35,695 nucleotides of DNA. It comes from Grimontia indica. GTDB taxonomy: Bacteria > Pseudomonadota > Gammaproteobacteria > Enterobacterales > Vibrionaceae. Shown piece after piece: positions 27,191 to 35,683 of this stretch (its first letter is position 1; each line of letters starts with the position of its first letter). The notes under the pieces are model-generated. The model saw only the letters and a program-made list of their open reading frames with translations, ran no database searches and had not been told where the DNA came from. The position numbers and the translations under genes were made by a program. Location: assembly GCF_000333895.2 (NCBI RefSeq), contig NZ_ANFM02000037.1, positions 1 through 35,695 on the forward strand, in the 5' to 3' direction.

Positions 27191-28851
27191 TATGGGGTAT
27201 TCTTGGGTGACTCTTCAACCGGTTCCAATTCGAGCAATTGAATCAACCTTGGCCTTTCTGTGTACCAAATTGGCGGTACATTCGGCGTCCCGTCTTCATG
27301 CCTTCTCCAGCCTTTGTAACGTGTGGTGGTGAATTCCACCGTTTCCAGCTTGTAATAAAGCGGCACAGTCACCTGATTTTCAGAAATGCGCAGATGAAGC
27401 TGGCTGACAATATCGCGCTGTTTCTGCTGATCAGTTTGAAGCAGAAAGTCATCCAACAGGTCATCCACTTTTTCGTCTTTGAAATAGTGCTGGGCAAAAC
27501 GTGGCGAAGTAGGGGTTTGATAGGCGCTGTTAAAGGCTGAATTGAAATACCTGAAAGGTGTCAGGCCGGTAAAGTAGTTGGTGATGCTGAGATCGTAATT
27601 GGCATTCGCCATACGGGCTTCATATTCAGGAAACGGTAAAACTTCTGTTTTTACACGCAGGCCGACAGCCGCGAACATCTCCGCAGCCACATTAGAAGCA
27701 GAGATGAAGTCGCTCCAACCATTCGGTGCGATGATCCGCAGAGTCAGTGGCTCTCCAGACGGTAATTCCCGGAATCTGTCGCCGTCGATATCGACCAATC
27801 CCAACTCGTCAAGCAGGCGTGAAGCGGCTTTGGGATGAAAGCGAATGTAGTAAAGATGCTGCTCTGCGGCCGAATTCGGTATCCAGTCCTCAAATGTCGA
27901 TGCCATACCACTGGCAAATACCGCTTTTTCACCCTGCCCAAAAACAGCAACACTGATCAAAAGATCCCGTGCAAGGCTCATCGACATCGCACGGCGAAAA
28001 CGCACGTCTTGAATAACTTTGCGTAATTCTTCGTTGGGATGTTTGAAGTTAAACATCAAGCTGACGATGGTTGAGGGCTTATGGTGGTAATGGTAATCAC
28101 GCGAATAGGAGGCGTAGTTACGCTCAATATCTGGAATAAACGCACTCGCCCAGTCAAATTCACCGTTGCTCAGACGGCTGATGAGCTCATCATTACTTTT
28201 GACCTGTGGGTAGCGAATGCAATCGACCTTGAGTTTGTCTTGTTGCCAGTAGTTGGGGTTACGGCACTGAACGATGTTATTGCTGCTAAAGGCTTTTATA
28301 TCGGTAAAAGGGCCAGTGCCGACAGGATGGGCATTAAGGAAAAAACGCTTGTCAGAAATGTCCTGCCACTGGTGCATGGGAACAATAATGGCTTCCTGTA
28401 AACGATGTGCTATCTGTGCGTTTGGATGGCTTAACGAGACGTATACCTCATTTTCGCCACGTTTTTCGATGTGCTCCATCCAGTACCCGAGTGAATTGTA
28501 ATCCAGTTCGGGTTCGTCTTTTAGCAGTGAAAGACTATAGACCACATCGTCCGCAGAAAAGGGGGTGCCGTCAGACCATTTAATGTCATCTCGCAGCGAG
28601 AGCAGAATGCCTTTCAGGTCGGGGGATAGGGTGTAACTTTTGGCTAGACGGAAATGTGCGACGCCCTCCTCAAAAACCATCAGGGGTTCGAAGATGAAGT
28701 CTCTCGTCGTCGCCAGTGTATCGGCGCGGAAAGGGTTGTAGTTTCTGACAAAGCCGTTCGACAGCTCGGGAATAATTGTAAGTGTATTGGTTGTGGCTGA
28801 GCTGGCGAAAGAGACGAGCGCGAAACACAGGGTCAGCAAGCGTGGCAACAT
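27190..28851 (-). CDS. Family 5 periplasmic binding protein, chitooligosaccharide-binding-protein-like
   Basis: 553 residues. A signal peptide is cleaved near 19-20 (VSFASSA). It has the SBP_bac_5 fold, and its layout follows the Vibrio chitooligosaccharide-binding protein (CBP) closely: FVRNYNPFRADTLATTRDFIFEPL, IKWSDGTPFSADDVVYSL, HPVGTGPF, CRNPNYWQQDKLKVDCIRYPQ, ISFIAPNGWSDF-type and RYFNSAFNSAYQ. In Vibrio, CBP binds chitin oligosaccharides and controls the sensor ChiS. Here no ABC permeases or kinase are adjacent, so it is either an orphan receptor or serves a remote transporter. The ligand (chitin or cello-oligosaccharide, peptide) is unproven. Confidence 0.85.
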   Translation of the reverse strand: MLPRLLTLCFALVSFASSATTNTLTIIPELSNGFVRNYNPFRADTLATTRDFIFEPLMVFEEGVAHFRLAKSYTLSPDLKGILLSLRDDIKWSDGTPFSADDVVYSLSLLKDEPELDYNSLGYWMEHIEKRGENEVYVSLSHPNAQIAHRLQEAIIVPMHQWQDISDKRFFLNAHPVGTGPFTDIKAFSSNNIVQCRNPNYWQQDKLKVDCIRYPQVKSNDELISRLSNGEFDWASAFIPDIERNYASYSRDYHYHHKPSTIVSLMFNFKHPNEELRKVIQDVRFRRAMSMSLARDLLISVAVFGQGEKAVFASGMASTFEDWIPNSAAEQHLYYIRFHPKAASRLLDELGLVDIDGDRFRELPSGEPLTLRIIAPNGWSDFISASNVAAEMFAAVGLRVKTEVLPFPEYEARMANANYDLSITNYFTGLTPFRYFNSAFNSAYQTPTSPRFAQHYFKDEKVDDLLDDFLLQTDQQKQRDIVSQLHLRISENQVTVPLYYKLETVEFTTTRYKGWRRHEDGTPNVPPIWYTERPRLIQLLELEPVEESPKNTP

Positions 28852-29224
28852 AGCTCTCTCGATATTGATCTACAAGCAAATTTTCATCGAAATACACCCT
28901 ACACTAACCACTCAAAACCATCAATCAATTCACACTCTTGATAAAGCACTCATTCTGTTTAATTATGCATTGAAAATGACTTATTTTTTATTCACTTAAA
29001 GGTTAACAAATTGTTGCTGTTGAAACTGATGGATGTTATTTTCAGATAAACGAGCCTCAGTAGTGAAATGTGTTGTGGCACGGCAGAAAATGACAATTTA
29101 CGCCATAGTTACACTGAACTCGTACCACCAAGCCATATAAAAAAGAGTGCCTAAGCAGTCTTCAGACTAAGATCAGGTGCTCGTATTAGCTCGGCGTGCA
29201 AACAGAAAGACAGGAGTCAAGCGC
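28852..29224. other. Divergent intergenic region before the ABC transporter
   Basis: 373 nt without a supported gene. AT-rich DNA at 28890-29010 probably holds the two divergent promoters. A weak ArgR-box-like TTATTTTTTATTCA (28981-28994, 8 of 10 fixed positions) was seen but is not convincing in so AT-rich a stretch. Confidence 0.4.
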
Positions 29225-29995
29225 ATGACGGAAGCAGTAGCGCTACAAGTCAAAGACCTTCACAAGACCTTTGGTCAACACGAAGTATTAAAAGGGATTT
29301 CACTGGACGCACACCGTGGCGATGTCATCTCTATCATCGGATCATCCGGTTCAGGTAAAAGTACCTTCCTTCGCTGCATCAACTTGCTGGAAACCCCAAC
29401 TGCAGGTGAAATCTGGGTGAACGGCGAACTTATCGAAATGAAAAACGGTCGCCATGGCGAAGCCGTACCCGTTAGCGAAAAACAAGTTCAACGCATTCGT
29501 TCCCGTCTGGCGATGGTATTCCAGGGCTTCAACCTGTGGTCTCACATGACAGTACTGGAAAACGTGATTGAAGCACCTATCCATGTTCTGGGCGTACCAA
29601 AAGCAGAAGCGTTGGAACGCGCAGAAGCCTTCCTGCAGCGCGTAGGCTTGTGGGAACGTCGTGATTACTACCCAGGGCACCTTTCCGGTGGTCAGCAGCA
29701 GCGCGCTGCGATTGCCCGAGCGCTTGCGGTCGAGCCTGAAGTGCTGTTGTTCGATGAACCTACCTCAGCCCTTGACCCAGAATTGGTGGGTGAAGTACTC
29801 AACGTCATGAAAATCCTAGCGGAAGAAGGTCGTACCATGCTGGTCGTGACCCACGAAATGGCTTTTGCACGTGACGTTTCCAACCATGTGATGTTCTTAC
29901 ACCAAGGACTAGTGGAAGAGCAGGGCGACCCAGCTAAGCTATTTACTAATCCTGAATCGGAGCGATTACAGCAATTTATCTCTTCGATTTACTGA
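29225..29995 (+). CDS. HisP/ArtP-type amino-acid ABC transporter ATPase
   Basis: 256 residues from ATG 29225 (AGGAG about 9 nt upstream), closest in style to HisP (258). Walker A is GSSGSGKST (about 39-47), the Q-loop VFQGFNLWSHMTVLENV, signature LSGGQQQR, Walker B LLFDEPTSALDPELVGEV, and the H-loop His is in VVTHEM. It powers import by the two permeases 1.3 kb downstream. The binding-protein gene follows by 98 nt. The set resembles the E. coli his/argT system for histidine, lysine, arginine and ornithine. Confidence 0.95.
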   Translation: MTEAVALQVKDLHKTFGQHEVLKGISLDAHRGDVISIIGSSGSGKSTFLRCINLLETPTAGEIWVNGELIEMKNGRHGEAVPVSEKQVQRIRSRLAMVFQGFNLWSHMTVLENVIEAPIHVLGVPKAEALERAEAFLQRVGLWERRDYYPGHLSGGQQQRAAIARALAVEPEVLLFDEPTSALDPELVGEVLNVMKILAEEGRTMLVVTHEMAFARDVSNHVMFLHQGLVEEQGDPAKLFTNPESERLQQFISSIY

Positions 29996-30093
29996 TAGTT
30001 CTGAAATAAGAAAGCCCCGACGCGGTAAACGCATACGGCAGATGGCAAAGGAGTATCGCCATCTGAACAATATATCCATAAGGAGACAGAAAG

Positions 30094-30858
30094 ATGAAAA
30101 AATGGTTAGTTGCTGCTGCAGTGACAGCTGCACTGGGCGCGACAGCTGTTCAGGCAAAAGATTGGACAGACGTTCGCATCGCTGTGGATGTACCTTATGA
30201 ACCATTCGAATACAAAGCACCAGACGGTACCCTGACTGGTTTCGAAGTGGATCTGGGTAACGCTGTATGTGAAAACGCAAAGCTGAACTGTAGCTGGGTT
30301 ATCCAAGCATGGGACGGCATCATTCCAGGTCTGCAAGCGCGTAAGTACGACGTGATCTTCTCGTCAATGTCGATCACTGAAGAACGTGCTAAGCAGGTAC
30401 TGTTCTCAGAACCTTACTACAACACCCCAAGCGGTTTCTTCGCACCAAAAGGTTCAGGCCTTAACCCAGCCGATGTTGACTCTCTGAAAGGTAAGCGTAT
30501 CGGTGTTCAGCGCGGTACGATTCAAGACAACTACGCGACCGACACGTTCGGCAAAGTAGCAGAAGTTAAGCGCTACACCACGGGTGATGATCTGGTACTG
30601 GATCTGCAAGGTGGTCGTCTGGATATCGTGCTTATTGACTTCCCAGTAGGCGAATCTTCAATCCTAGGCGGTAAAGACGGTGACACCTTCGAAGCAGTGG
30701 GCGACAACGTTCAACTGGGTAATGGTGTAGCAGCAGCATTCCGTAAGCGTGATAAAGACCTGGCAGCGATCTTCAACAAGTCTCTGTCTCAGGTGAAAGC
30801 GAACGGTACGTATGACGAGATTCGTAAGAAGTACTTTGCCTACGATATCAAAATGTAA
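30094..30858 (+). CDS. Basic amino-acid-type periplasmic binding protein (ArgT/HisJ-like)
   Basis: 254 residues with a signal peptide ending in AVQA (about 21). Family 3 binding-protein fold. Ligand-site features of the lysine/arginine/ornithine group are kept: VPYEPFEYK near the start, GFEVDLGNAVC, FSSMSITEERAKQV with the carboxylate-binding Arg, GVQRGT and VLIDFPVG (Asp for the amino group). Basic amino acid specificity is inferred from this and from the HisP-type ATPase; arginine would link to speA. AAGGAG lies 8 nt upstream. Repeats and a terminator-like stem follow, so its mRNA may exceed that of the permeases. Confidence 0.92.
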   Translation: MKKWLVAAAVTAALGATAVQAKDWTDVRIAVDVPYEPFEYKAPDGTLTGFEVDLGNAVCENAKLNCSWVIQAWDGIIPGLQARKYDVIFSSMSITEERAKQVLFSEPYYNTPSGFFAPKGSGLNPADVDSLKGKRIGVQRGTIQDNYATDTFGKVAEVKRYTTGDDLVLDLQGGRLDIVLIDFPVGESSILGGKDGDTFEAVGDNVQLGNGVAAAFRKRDKDLAAIFNKSLSQVKANGTYDEIRKKYFAYDIKM

Positions 30859-30984
30859 ATCTGCTTCTTAGTTGGAGCGATAGCTGCGTTGCTTGCGCGC
30901 GCTCACCCCAATCACATAGGAAACCTATGCTCATGGGGATTCACGTGCTCGGCGCCTTGCTCTAGCTCCAACTACGTTGCAGAT
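30859..30984. repeat. ERIC (intergenic repeat unit) element, 126 bp
   Basis: Begins ATCTGC...AGTTGGAGC and ends GCTCCAACT...GCAGAT (16 of 20 positions complementary). The interior GCTGCGTTGCTTGCGCGCGC-TCACCCCA and CATGGGGATTCAC-GTGCTCGGCGCCTTGC follows the known ERIC consensus, with the central CATAGG/CCTATG hairpin in place. Length equals the typical 126-127 bp. It begins within 1 bp of the binding-protein stop codon region and lies inside the transporter operon. Confidence 0.92.
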
Positions 30985-31040
30985 TGGATTGCTGGGCATA
31001 GTTGGTACTGCCTTGATACAGCACCATCTATTTACAGCAA

Positions 31041-31077
31041 TCTGTAGTTGGAAAAATACTCACCAACTACTTTGCAG
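31041..31077. repeat. Mini hairpin made of ERIC-type outer arms
   Basis: GTAGTTGG/CCAACTAC (31044-31051, 31063-31070) with an 11-nt loop. Its right half, CCAACTACTTTGCAG (31063-31077), repeats the right end of the adjacent ERIC (30968-30982) with one mismatch. It looks like a deletion remnant of a second element. Confidence 0.6.
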
Positions 31078-31116
31078 GAACTCTGCTAAGCCTAAATGGC
31101 AACACATGGCAGATTC

Positions 31117-31143
31117 ATCAGCCCTCTGATTTAGGGGGCTGAT
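31117..31143 (+). other. Stem-loop without U-run
   Basis: 10-bp stem ATCAGCCCTC/GGGGGCTGAT (31117-31126, 31134-31143, one G-U), 7-nt loop, upstream of the permease genes. No T-run follows, so it is more likely an mRNA-stabilising or processing hairpin protecting the upstream binding-protein message. Confidence 0.5.
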
Positions 31144-31154
31144 AAAGCTCTAGG

Positions 31155-31177
31155 GGGAGCGGGATTCGCTCCCTTTT
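31155..31177 (+). terminator. Terminator-like stem before the permease genes
   Basis: 7-bp perfect stem GGGAGCG/CGCTCCC, 5-nt loop, followed by TTTT. It lies 78 nt before the first permease start and would partly or wholly stop transcription coming from the binding-protein gene. Confidence 0.6.
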
Positions 31178-31254
31178 GACTGATAAGCGAAAACTGAATA
31201 CAAGATCCATAAAGCGGTAGTTTCGCTATCGGTTTATTCGTGCAGGAGGAAAGG

Positions 31255-31956
31255 ATGTTAGATCTGCATGGTTATGGCCCTTCCATTTTCATGGGCGCAA
31301 TATTAACCGTCGAATTGGCGGTGCTTTCTGCTGTGATTGCGGTGTTACTGGGATTGGTAACCGCATTGGCACGACTTTCTAAGAACCGTTTTGCCCGCGG
31401 TGTGGCAACGGTTTATTCCACCGTGGTTCGGGGTGTACCCGATCTGGTGTTGATGCTGCTGATTTTCTTCGGCGCACAAATCATGATGAACAACTTCTCT
31501 GACTGGCTTTACGAAAAGTATGACATTGATATGTTCATCAACATCAATGAGTTTACTGCTGGCGTTTCGACGATTGGCTTTATCTTCGGTGCCTACATGG
31601 CTGAAACCTTTCGCGGCGCATTTCTGGCGGTTGACCGTGGTCAGTTGGAAGCAGGCACTGCATATGGCATGAGCCCTTGGATGATCTTCCGTCGCATTAT
31701 GTTTCCGCAAATGATGCGTCACGCATTGCCAGGCATTGGTAATAACTGGTTGGTGTTGGTGAAGACAACGGCGCTGGTGTCAGTGATTGGTCTGGCGGAC
31801 ATGACGCGCCTTGCCAAAGAAGCGGCAGGTGCGGTGAACGAACCGTTCAAATTCTTTATTCCGGTAGCATTGGTCTACCTGCTGATCACCTCCATCTCTG
31901 AGCTTGGACTCAAGCGCTTGGAGCGTAAGTTCAGCGCCGGTGTAGTAAGAGGCTAA
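31255..31956 (+). CDS. HisQ-type amino-acid ABC permease
   Basis: 233 residues from ATG 31255 (AGGAGG 5 nt upstream; the GTG at 31240 is inside that signal and rejected). About five membrane helices. The HEAT/His-Glu-Phe permease motif appears as TVELAVLSAVIAVLLG, the VRGVPDLVLMLLIFFG segment, and the EAA loop EAGTAYGMSPWMIFRRIMFPQ, which docks the ATPase. Forms the membrane heterodimer with the HisM-type protein that starts 11 nt downstream. Confidence 0.94.
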   Translation: MLDLHGYGPSIFMGAILTVELAVLSAVIAVLLGLVTALARLSKNRFARGVATVYSTVVRGVPDLVLMLLIFFGAQIMMNNFSDWLYEKYDIDMFININEFTAGVSTIGFIFGAYMAETFRGAFLAVDRGQLEAGTAYGMSPWMIFRRIMFPQMMRHALPGIGNNWLVLVKTTALVSVIGLADMTRLAKEAAGAVNEPFKFFIPVALVYLLITSISELGLKRLERKFSAGVVRG

Positions 31957-31967
31957 GGAGACACGGA

Positions 31968-32690
31968 ATGTTAGAATCAATTTACGCTTACCTCGACCAA
32001 AACGAGATTTTCACCTCGACCACCATTCTCCACTACTGGAGTGGTTTGACGGTCACTGTTCAACTGGTGTTTCTGTCGCTGGTGCTTGGTCTTATCCTGT
32101 CCGTACCATTGGCGGTTGCTAGGACCTCAAAGAACCCTTGGATTAACCGTCCAGTTTGGATTTACGTTTACATCTTCCGTGGCACGCCGCTGCTTATCCA
32201 GCTTTATCTGATTTATTACGGTGTGGCGACCATTGAAGGCATTCAACAAAGTATGTTCTGGGCAGTTGTCGAAGATGCTTTCTATCCATGTCTGTTTGCT
32301 TTTGTGTTGAACACGGCCGCATACACAACGGAAATCCTCCGTGGTGCCATGGTGGCAACACCTGCAGGTGAAATCGAAGCAGGCAAGGCTTACGGCATGT
32401 CGCGCTTTACGATTCTGCGCCGCATCATCTTGCCATCTTCGTTCCGCCGCGCACTGCCAGCGTACAGCAACGAGGTTATCTTCATGCTGCATGCAAGCTC
32501 GATTGCGTCGGTCGTGACCATCATCGACCTTACAGGCGCAGCAAGGGACATCTACGCACGTTTCTACGCGCCATTTGATGCCTTTCTGTTTGTGGCGGCT
32601 ATCTACCTGTGTCTGACCTTCGCCATTGTTTATGGTTTTAAACGCCTTGAGCATCGCTGGCACAGACATTTGAGACCGTTGGAGTCGTAA
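31968..32690 (+). CDS. HisM-type amino-acid ABC permease
   Basis: 240 residues, five or so membrane helices. FRGTPLLIQLYLIYYG and the EAA loop EAGKAYGMSRFTILRRIILP are typical. The ending RLEHRWHRHLRP is like HisM. AAGGAG lies about 9 nt upstream, overlapping the end of the HisQ-type gene region, so translation is tightly linked. Last gene of the operon; a terminator follows at 32761-32787. Confidence 0.94.
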   Translation: MLESIYAYLDQNEIFTSTTILHYWSGLTVTVQLVFLSLVLGLILSVPLAVARTSKNPWINRPVWIYVYIFRGTPLLIQLYLIYYGVATIEGIQQSMFWAVVEDAFYPCLFAFVLNTAAYTTEILRGAMVATPAGEIEAGKAYGMSRFTILRRIILPSSFRRALPAYSNEVIFMLHASSIASVVTIIDLTGAARDIYARFYAPFDAFLFVAAIYLCLTFAIVYGFKRLEHRWHRHLRPLES

Positions 32691-32695
32691 GAGCA

Positions 32696-32840
32696 GGTCC
32701 TAGGGAAGAGAAAGGTCCTAGGTCCTGGGAAAAGAAAGGTCCTAGGAAGAGCAGGATACAAAAAACCGCCAGTGAATGGCGGTTTTTCTTTTTGGGCTTT
32801 TGCTCTTCCCTAGGACCTAGGACCTTCTCTTCCTAGGCCC
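32696..32840. repeat. GGTCCTAGG-type repeats flanking a terminator in inverted orientation
   Basis: On the left, GGTCCTAGG-like units recur at 32696, 32714 and 32738, each followed by a purine run such as GAAGAG. On the right the same units appear inverted (CTCTTCCCTAGGACC at 32803-32817 and TAGGACCTTCTCTTCC after it). The arms 32696-32710 and 32803-32817 are perfectly complementary over 15 bp and enclose the terminator, so a long cruciform/hairpin can form. Confidence 0.8.
32757..32790. terminator. Bidirectional terminator between hisM-type gene and xthA
   Basis: 10-bp stem AAAAACCGCC/GGCGGTTTTT (32761-32770, 32778-32787), 7-nt loop, A-run and T-run on the two sides. It serves the convergent permease gene and xthA. 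Confidence 0.9.
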
Positions 32841-32844
32841 TGAT

Positions 32845-33651
32845 CTACTTAAACTCCGCCCAAATTGGCGCGTGGTCGGAAGGTTTTTCAATACCTCGGA
32901 GTTCGTAATCAATACCCGTATCAATGCAGTCTGCTGCCAGTGAAGGGGTTGCCAGAATCACATCGATGCGCAGGCCGCGGTTGTCGTCAAAACCACGGGA
33001 GCGGTAATCGAACCACGAGAACTTGTCGTCGGCATCAGGGAACTGCTGGCGGAAGGTGTCCACAAAGCCCCAGTTCATCAATGTTGCCAGCATTTCACGT
33101 TCTTCTGGCTGGAAGGAACACTTACCGGTTTTCAGCCAGCGCTTACGGTTCACTTCACCAATACCGATATCCAAATCAATCGGGCTGATGTTGATGTCAC
33201 CCATCACAATCAGTTTCTCGTCATTGTTGTGCGAGGTGTTGAGGTAAGTCATCAAGTCTTGGTAGAACTTGCGCTTGGCAGGGTACTTGGTTTCGTGGGC
33301 GATGTTTTCACCTTGCGGGAAGTAGCCATTCAGCACTGTCACTTCACTACCATCGTCTTTTTTGAAGGTTGCCATGATCATACGGCGCTGCGCATCTTCC
33401 TCGTCTGTTGGGAAGCCTTTTTGCACTTTTACGGGCTCTTGTTTGCATAGCATCGCGACACCGTAATGCGCCTTTTGACCATGGAAATAGACTTTGTAGC
33501 CCATCGCTTCGACGTCTTCGACAGGAAAAGCTTCATCATGAACCTTGATTTCCTGCAGGCCGATAACGTCCGGTTGATGCTTTTCAATCAGTGCCTGAAG
33601 TTGGTGAAGGCGGGCGCGCAATCCATTGATATTAAAAGAAATGACTTTCAT
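32845..33651 (-). CDS. xthA: Exonuclease III
   Basis: 268 residues, the length of E. coli XthA. DNA repair enzyme: AP endonuclease, 3'-5' exonuclease and 3'-phosphatase. Catalytic features are Asn7 (SFNINGLR), Glu34 (LQEIKV), Asp/Asn of [23 protein letters not shown] and the terminal His260 in [10 protein letters not shown]. Start ATG at 33649-33651. It is a single gene between terminator-flanked units. Confidence 0.96.
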   Translation of the reverse strand: MKVISFNINGLRARLHQLQALIEKHQPDVIGLQEIKVHDEAFPVEDVEAMGYKVYFHGQKAHYGVAMLCKQEPVKVQKGFPTDEEDAQRRMIMATFKKDDGSEVTVLNGYFPQGENIAHETKYPAKRKFYQDLMTYLNTSHNNDEKLIVMGDINISPIDLDIGIGEVNRKRWLKTGKCSFQPEEREMLATLMNWGFVDTFRQQFPDADDKFSWFDYRSRGFDDNRGLRIDVILATPSLAADCIDTGIDYELRGIEKPSDHAPIWAEFK

Positions 33652-33861
33652 GCTGATTTACTTCTCTTTGTCTGAAGTCCATTGAGGTCTGCCCAGTTTA
33701 TCCGAAATTACTACAGCTCGCAGAACATTAGTGTCTTACTATCGATGCAAATTCGTCCCATTCGTAAAGCGGCTTCTTTTTATTGCAACTATGCTTGTAA
33801 AGAAAAGAATCTTCGGACACTCAAGGTGTTATCGTTTTTTGAGCGAAGGGAGCGCAAACTT

Positions 33862-34293
33862 ATGAATGTGGTTTCATTAATGAAACTTTCAGTGGCTTCA
33901 CTGACAATAACCTTGGTTGCGGGGTGCAGCGAGTACGGCGATTTCACACAAGAACAAATCTGTCGGGCGAGTTTGGCCGCTATCAAAGGAAAAAGTCCTT
34001 CTATCATGATGGTTGATAAAAAGGTCATAGAACCGGAAACGGAAAAGGATGTTTTTCATATATCCTATAAGCGGCCAGATGACGGAAAGAAATGGCATTA
34101 TCGCTGCAAAATCGACAAGCAACGTGCAGTTTGGGCGCAAGGAAAAGACGGTCGATGGCGTGATCAGGCTCAGGATCCCACGATTCGGTTCAAGATCGAA
34201 GGCGAAGATATTCTGATCCACGAAACCTTCCCTGACGGAAGTACTGCTCTGGATATTAGCTTCAGCATCTACATGCTGGGTGGTAAATCCTAA
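33862..34293 (+). CDS. Small lipoprotein of unknown function
   Basis: 143 residues from ATG 33862, chosen for GGGAG about 9 nt upstream and a proper lipoprotein signal (LVAGC with Cys22). The mature part of about 120 residues has FTQEQICRASLAAIKGKSP, suggesting one helix, then a beta-rich KKWHYRCKIDKQRAVWAQG and ALDISFSIYMLGG. Two Cys after the lipidated one (in QICRA and YRCKI) could form a disulfide. It recalls small Vibrio lipoproteins of unknown role; no family named. Stands alone. Confidence 0.8.
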   Translation: MNVVSLMKLSVASLTITLVAGCSEYGDFTQEQICRASLAAIKGKSPSIMMVDKKVIEPETEKDVFHISYKRPDDGKKWHYRCKIDKQRAVWAQGKDGRWRDQAQDPTIRFKIEGEDILIHETFPDGSTALDISFSIYMLGGKS

Positions 34294-34437
34294 CCTCTCC
34301 CCCCTGATCCCGGCAGCGTCATCGTCGGGGTCATCTTAGTCTTGTTTCAAATATTCGAACGACTCTGACGAAACCCTCCTACCGACATCTCCTTATCCTT
34401 TTCATATACTCTTCTCAACAAAACAAGGAGATTGGAT

Positions 34438-35400
34438 ATGGGCAAATTAGTGGAAGGTGTTTGGCATGACGTCTGGTATGACACCAAATCATCTGGCGGG
34501 AAATTCGTTCGTGAAGACGCTGGATTCCGTTCTTGGGTAACGGCAACCGGTGAAGCGGGCCCAACGGGTGAGAGCGGTTTTAAGGCTGAATCTGGCCGTT
34601 ATCATTTGTATGTATCTCTCGCGTGTCCATGGGCACACCGAACGCTGATTTTCCGTAAACTGAAAGGCCTTGAAGAACACATTACCGTGTCTGTGGTGAG
34701 TCCTGACATGATGGAGAAAGGCTGGCAGTTTGATGAGCCTGAGTCACTCTATGGCTTTAACTACGTGCATCAGCTTTACACCAAGGCGAAGTCTGATTAC
34801 ACCGGGCGCGTCACTGTGCCTGTGCTGTGGGATAAGAAAACCGAAACCATTGTCAGCAACGAGTCGTCTGAAATCATCCGCATGCTCAACACCGCCTTCA
34901 ACGAGGTGACAGGTAACACGGAAGACTTCTATCCAGAAGCACTGCGCAGCGTGATTGATGAGTGGAACGATTATGTTTACCCAAACATCAACAACGGCGT
35001 GTACCGCTGTGGTTTTGCCACCACGCAAGAAGCTTATGAAGAAGCGTTCGACAATCTTTTTGCTGCATTGGACAAATTGGATGCGCATTTGGCGACCAGC
35101 CGTTACTTGGCTGGCGATCAAATTACAGAGGCTGACTGGCGCGCCTTTACCACGCTGGTACGTTTTGACCCGGTATACGTGGGGCATTTCAAATGTAACC
35201 GCCAGCAGATTGCCCAATATGAGCACATCTTTGGTTATCTGCGAGAGTTATATCAGGTTGCGGGTGTCGCTGAGACAGTCGATATGCCATACATCAAGCG
35301 TCACTATTACTACAGCCACGCCAACATCAACCCAACCCGTGTTGTGCCAAAAGGGCCAGTGCAGGATTTGACCACGCCACATGGTCGTGAAAGCGTTTAG
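34438..35400 (+). CDS. yqjG: Glutathionyl-hydroquinone reductase
   Basis: 320 residues, Xi-class glutathione transferase that reduces glutathionyl-hydroquinones using glutathione. The catalytic Cys63 is in LACPWAHRTLI, as in E. coli YqjG. SNESSEIIRMLNTAF and DWRAFTTLVRFDPVYVGHFKCN are typical, and IKRHYYYSHANINPTRVVPKGP closes the family. ATG at 34438 has AAGGAG 7 nt upstream; the TTG at 34432 is not needed. Confidence 0.96.
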   Translation: MGKLVEGVWHDVWYDTKSSGGKFVREDAGFRSWVTATGEAGPTGESGFKAESGRYHLYVSLACPWAHRTLIFRKLKGLEEHITVSVVSPDMMEKGWQFDEPESLYGFNYVHQLYTKAKSDYTGRVTVPVLWDKKTETIVSNESSEIIRMLNTAFNEVTGNTEDFYPEALRSVIDEWNDYVYPNINNGVYRCGFATTQEAYEEAFDNLFAALDKLDAHLATSRYLAGDQITEADWRAFTTLVRFDPVYVGHFKCNRQQIAQYEHIFGYLRELYQVAGVAETVDMPYIKRHYYYSHANINPTRVVPKGPVQDLTTPHGRESV

Positions 35401-35413
35401 TTCGCAGGAAAGC

Positions 35414-35443
35414 AAAAAGCCAGCTCGATGAGCTGGCTTTTTT
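35414..35443. terminator. Bidirectional terminator, yqjG and tRNA-Tyr array
   Basis: Stem AAAAAGCCAGCT/AGCTGGCTTTTT (35414-35425, 35431-35442), 5-nt loop. It ends yqjG on the plus strand and the tRNA-Tyr transcript on the minus strand. Confidence 0.9.
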
Positions 35444-35448
35444 AATGA

Positions 35449-35533
35449 TGGTGGTGGGAGAAGGATTCGAACCTTCGAAGGCGGAGCCGTCAGATTTACA
35501 GTCTGATCCCTTTGGCCACTCGGGAATCCCACC
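35449..35533 (-). tRNA. tRNA-Tyr (GTA)
   Basis: 85 nt with encoded CCA. Acceptor GGTGGGA/TCCCACC, anticodon loop CTGTAAA with anticodon GTA, a long variable arm as expected of bacterial tRNA-Tyr, T-loop GGTTCGAATCC. 3' end at 35449. Confidence 0.98.
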
Positions 35534-35598
35534 ACGAGTTATTCTGATTGTGTGCTGCGCTGCGGAAATCAAATGAACATCGCCGCGAAGCTGAAAGA

Positions 35599-35683
35599 TG
35601 GTGGTGGGAGAAGGATTCGAACCTTCGAAGGCGGAGCCGTCAGATTTACAGTCTGATCCCTTTGGCCACTCGGGAATCCCACC
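35599..35683 (-). tRNA. tRNA-Tyr (GTA), second copy
   Basis: Identical to the copy at 35449-35533, offset by exactly 150 bp. The flanking ACGAGTTATTCT is repeated too, so the array may continue past the window. Confidence 0.98.

Noticed and set aside
28966-28994. Possible ArgR box pair before the ABC transporter
   Set aside because: Only 7-8 of 10 positions match, spacing between boxes is wrong, and the DNA is so AT-rich that such matches are expected by chance.
32696-32755. CRISPR-like repeats
   Set aside because: Units are about 9-18 bp with no regular spacers and no cas genes nearby; better explained as an intergenic repeat family.
35248-35572. Two overlapping minus-strand ORFs over yqjG end and the tRNA
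   Set aside because: They run through a terminator and a tRNA-Tyr gene, so they are spurious.
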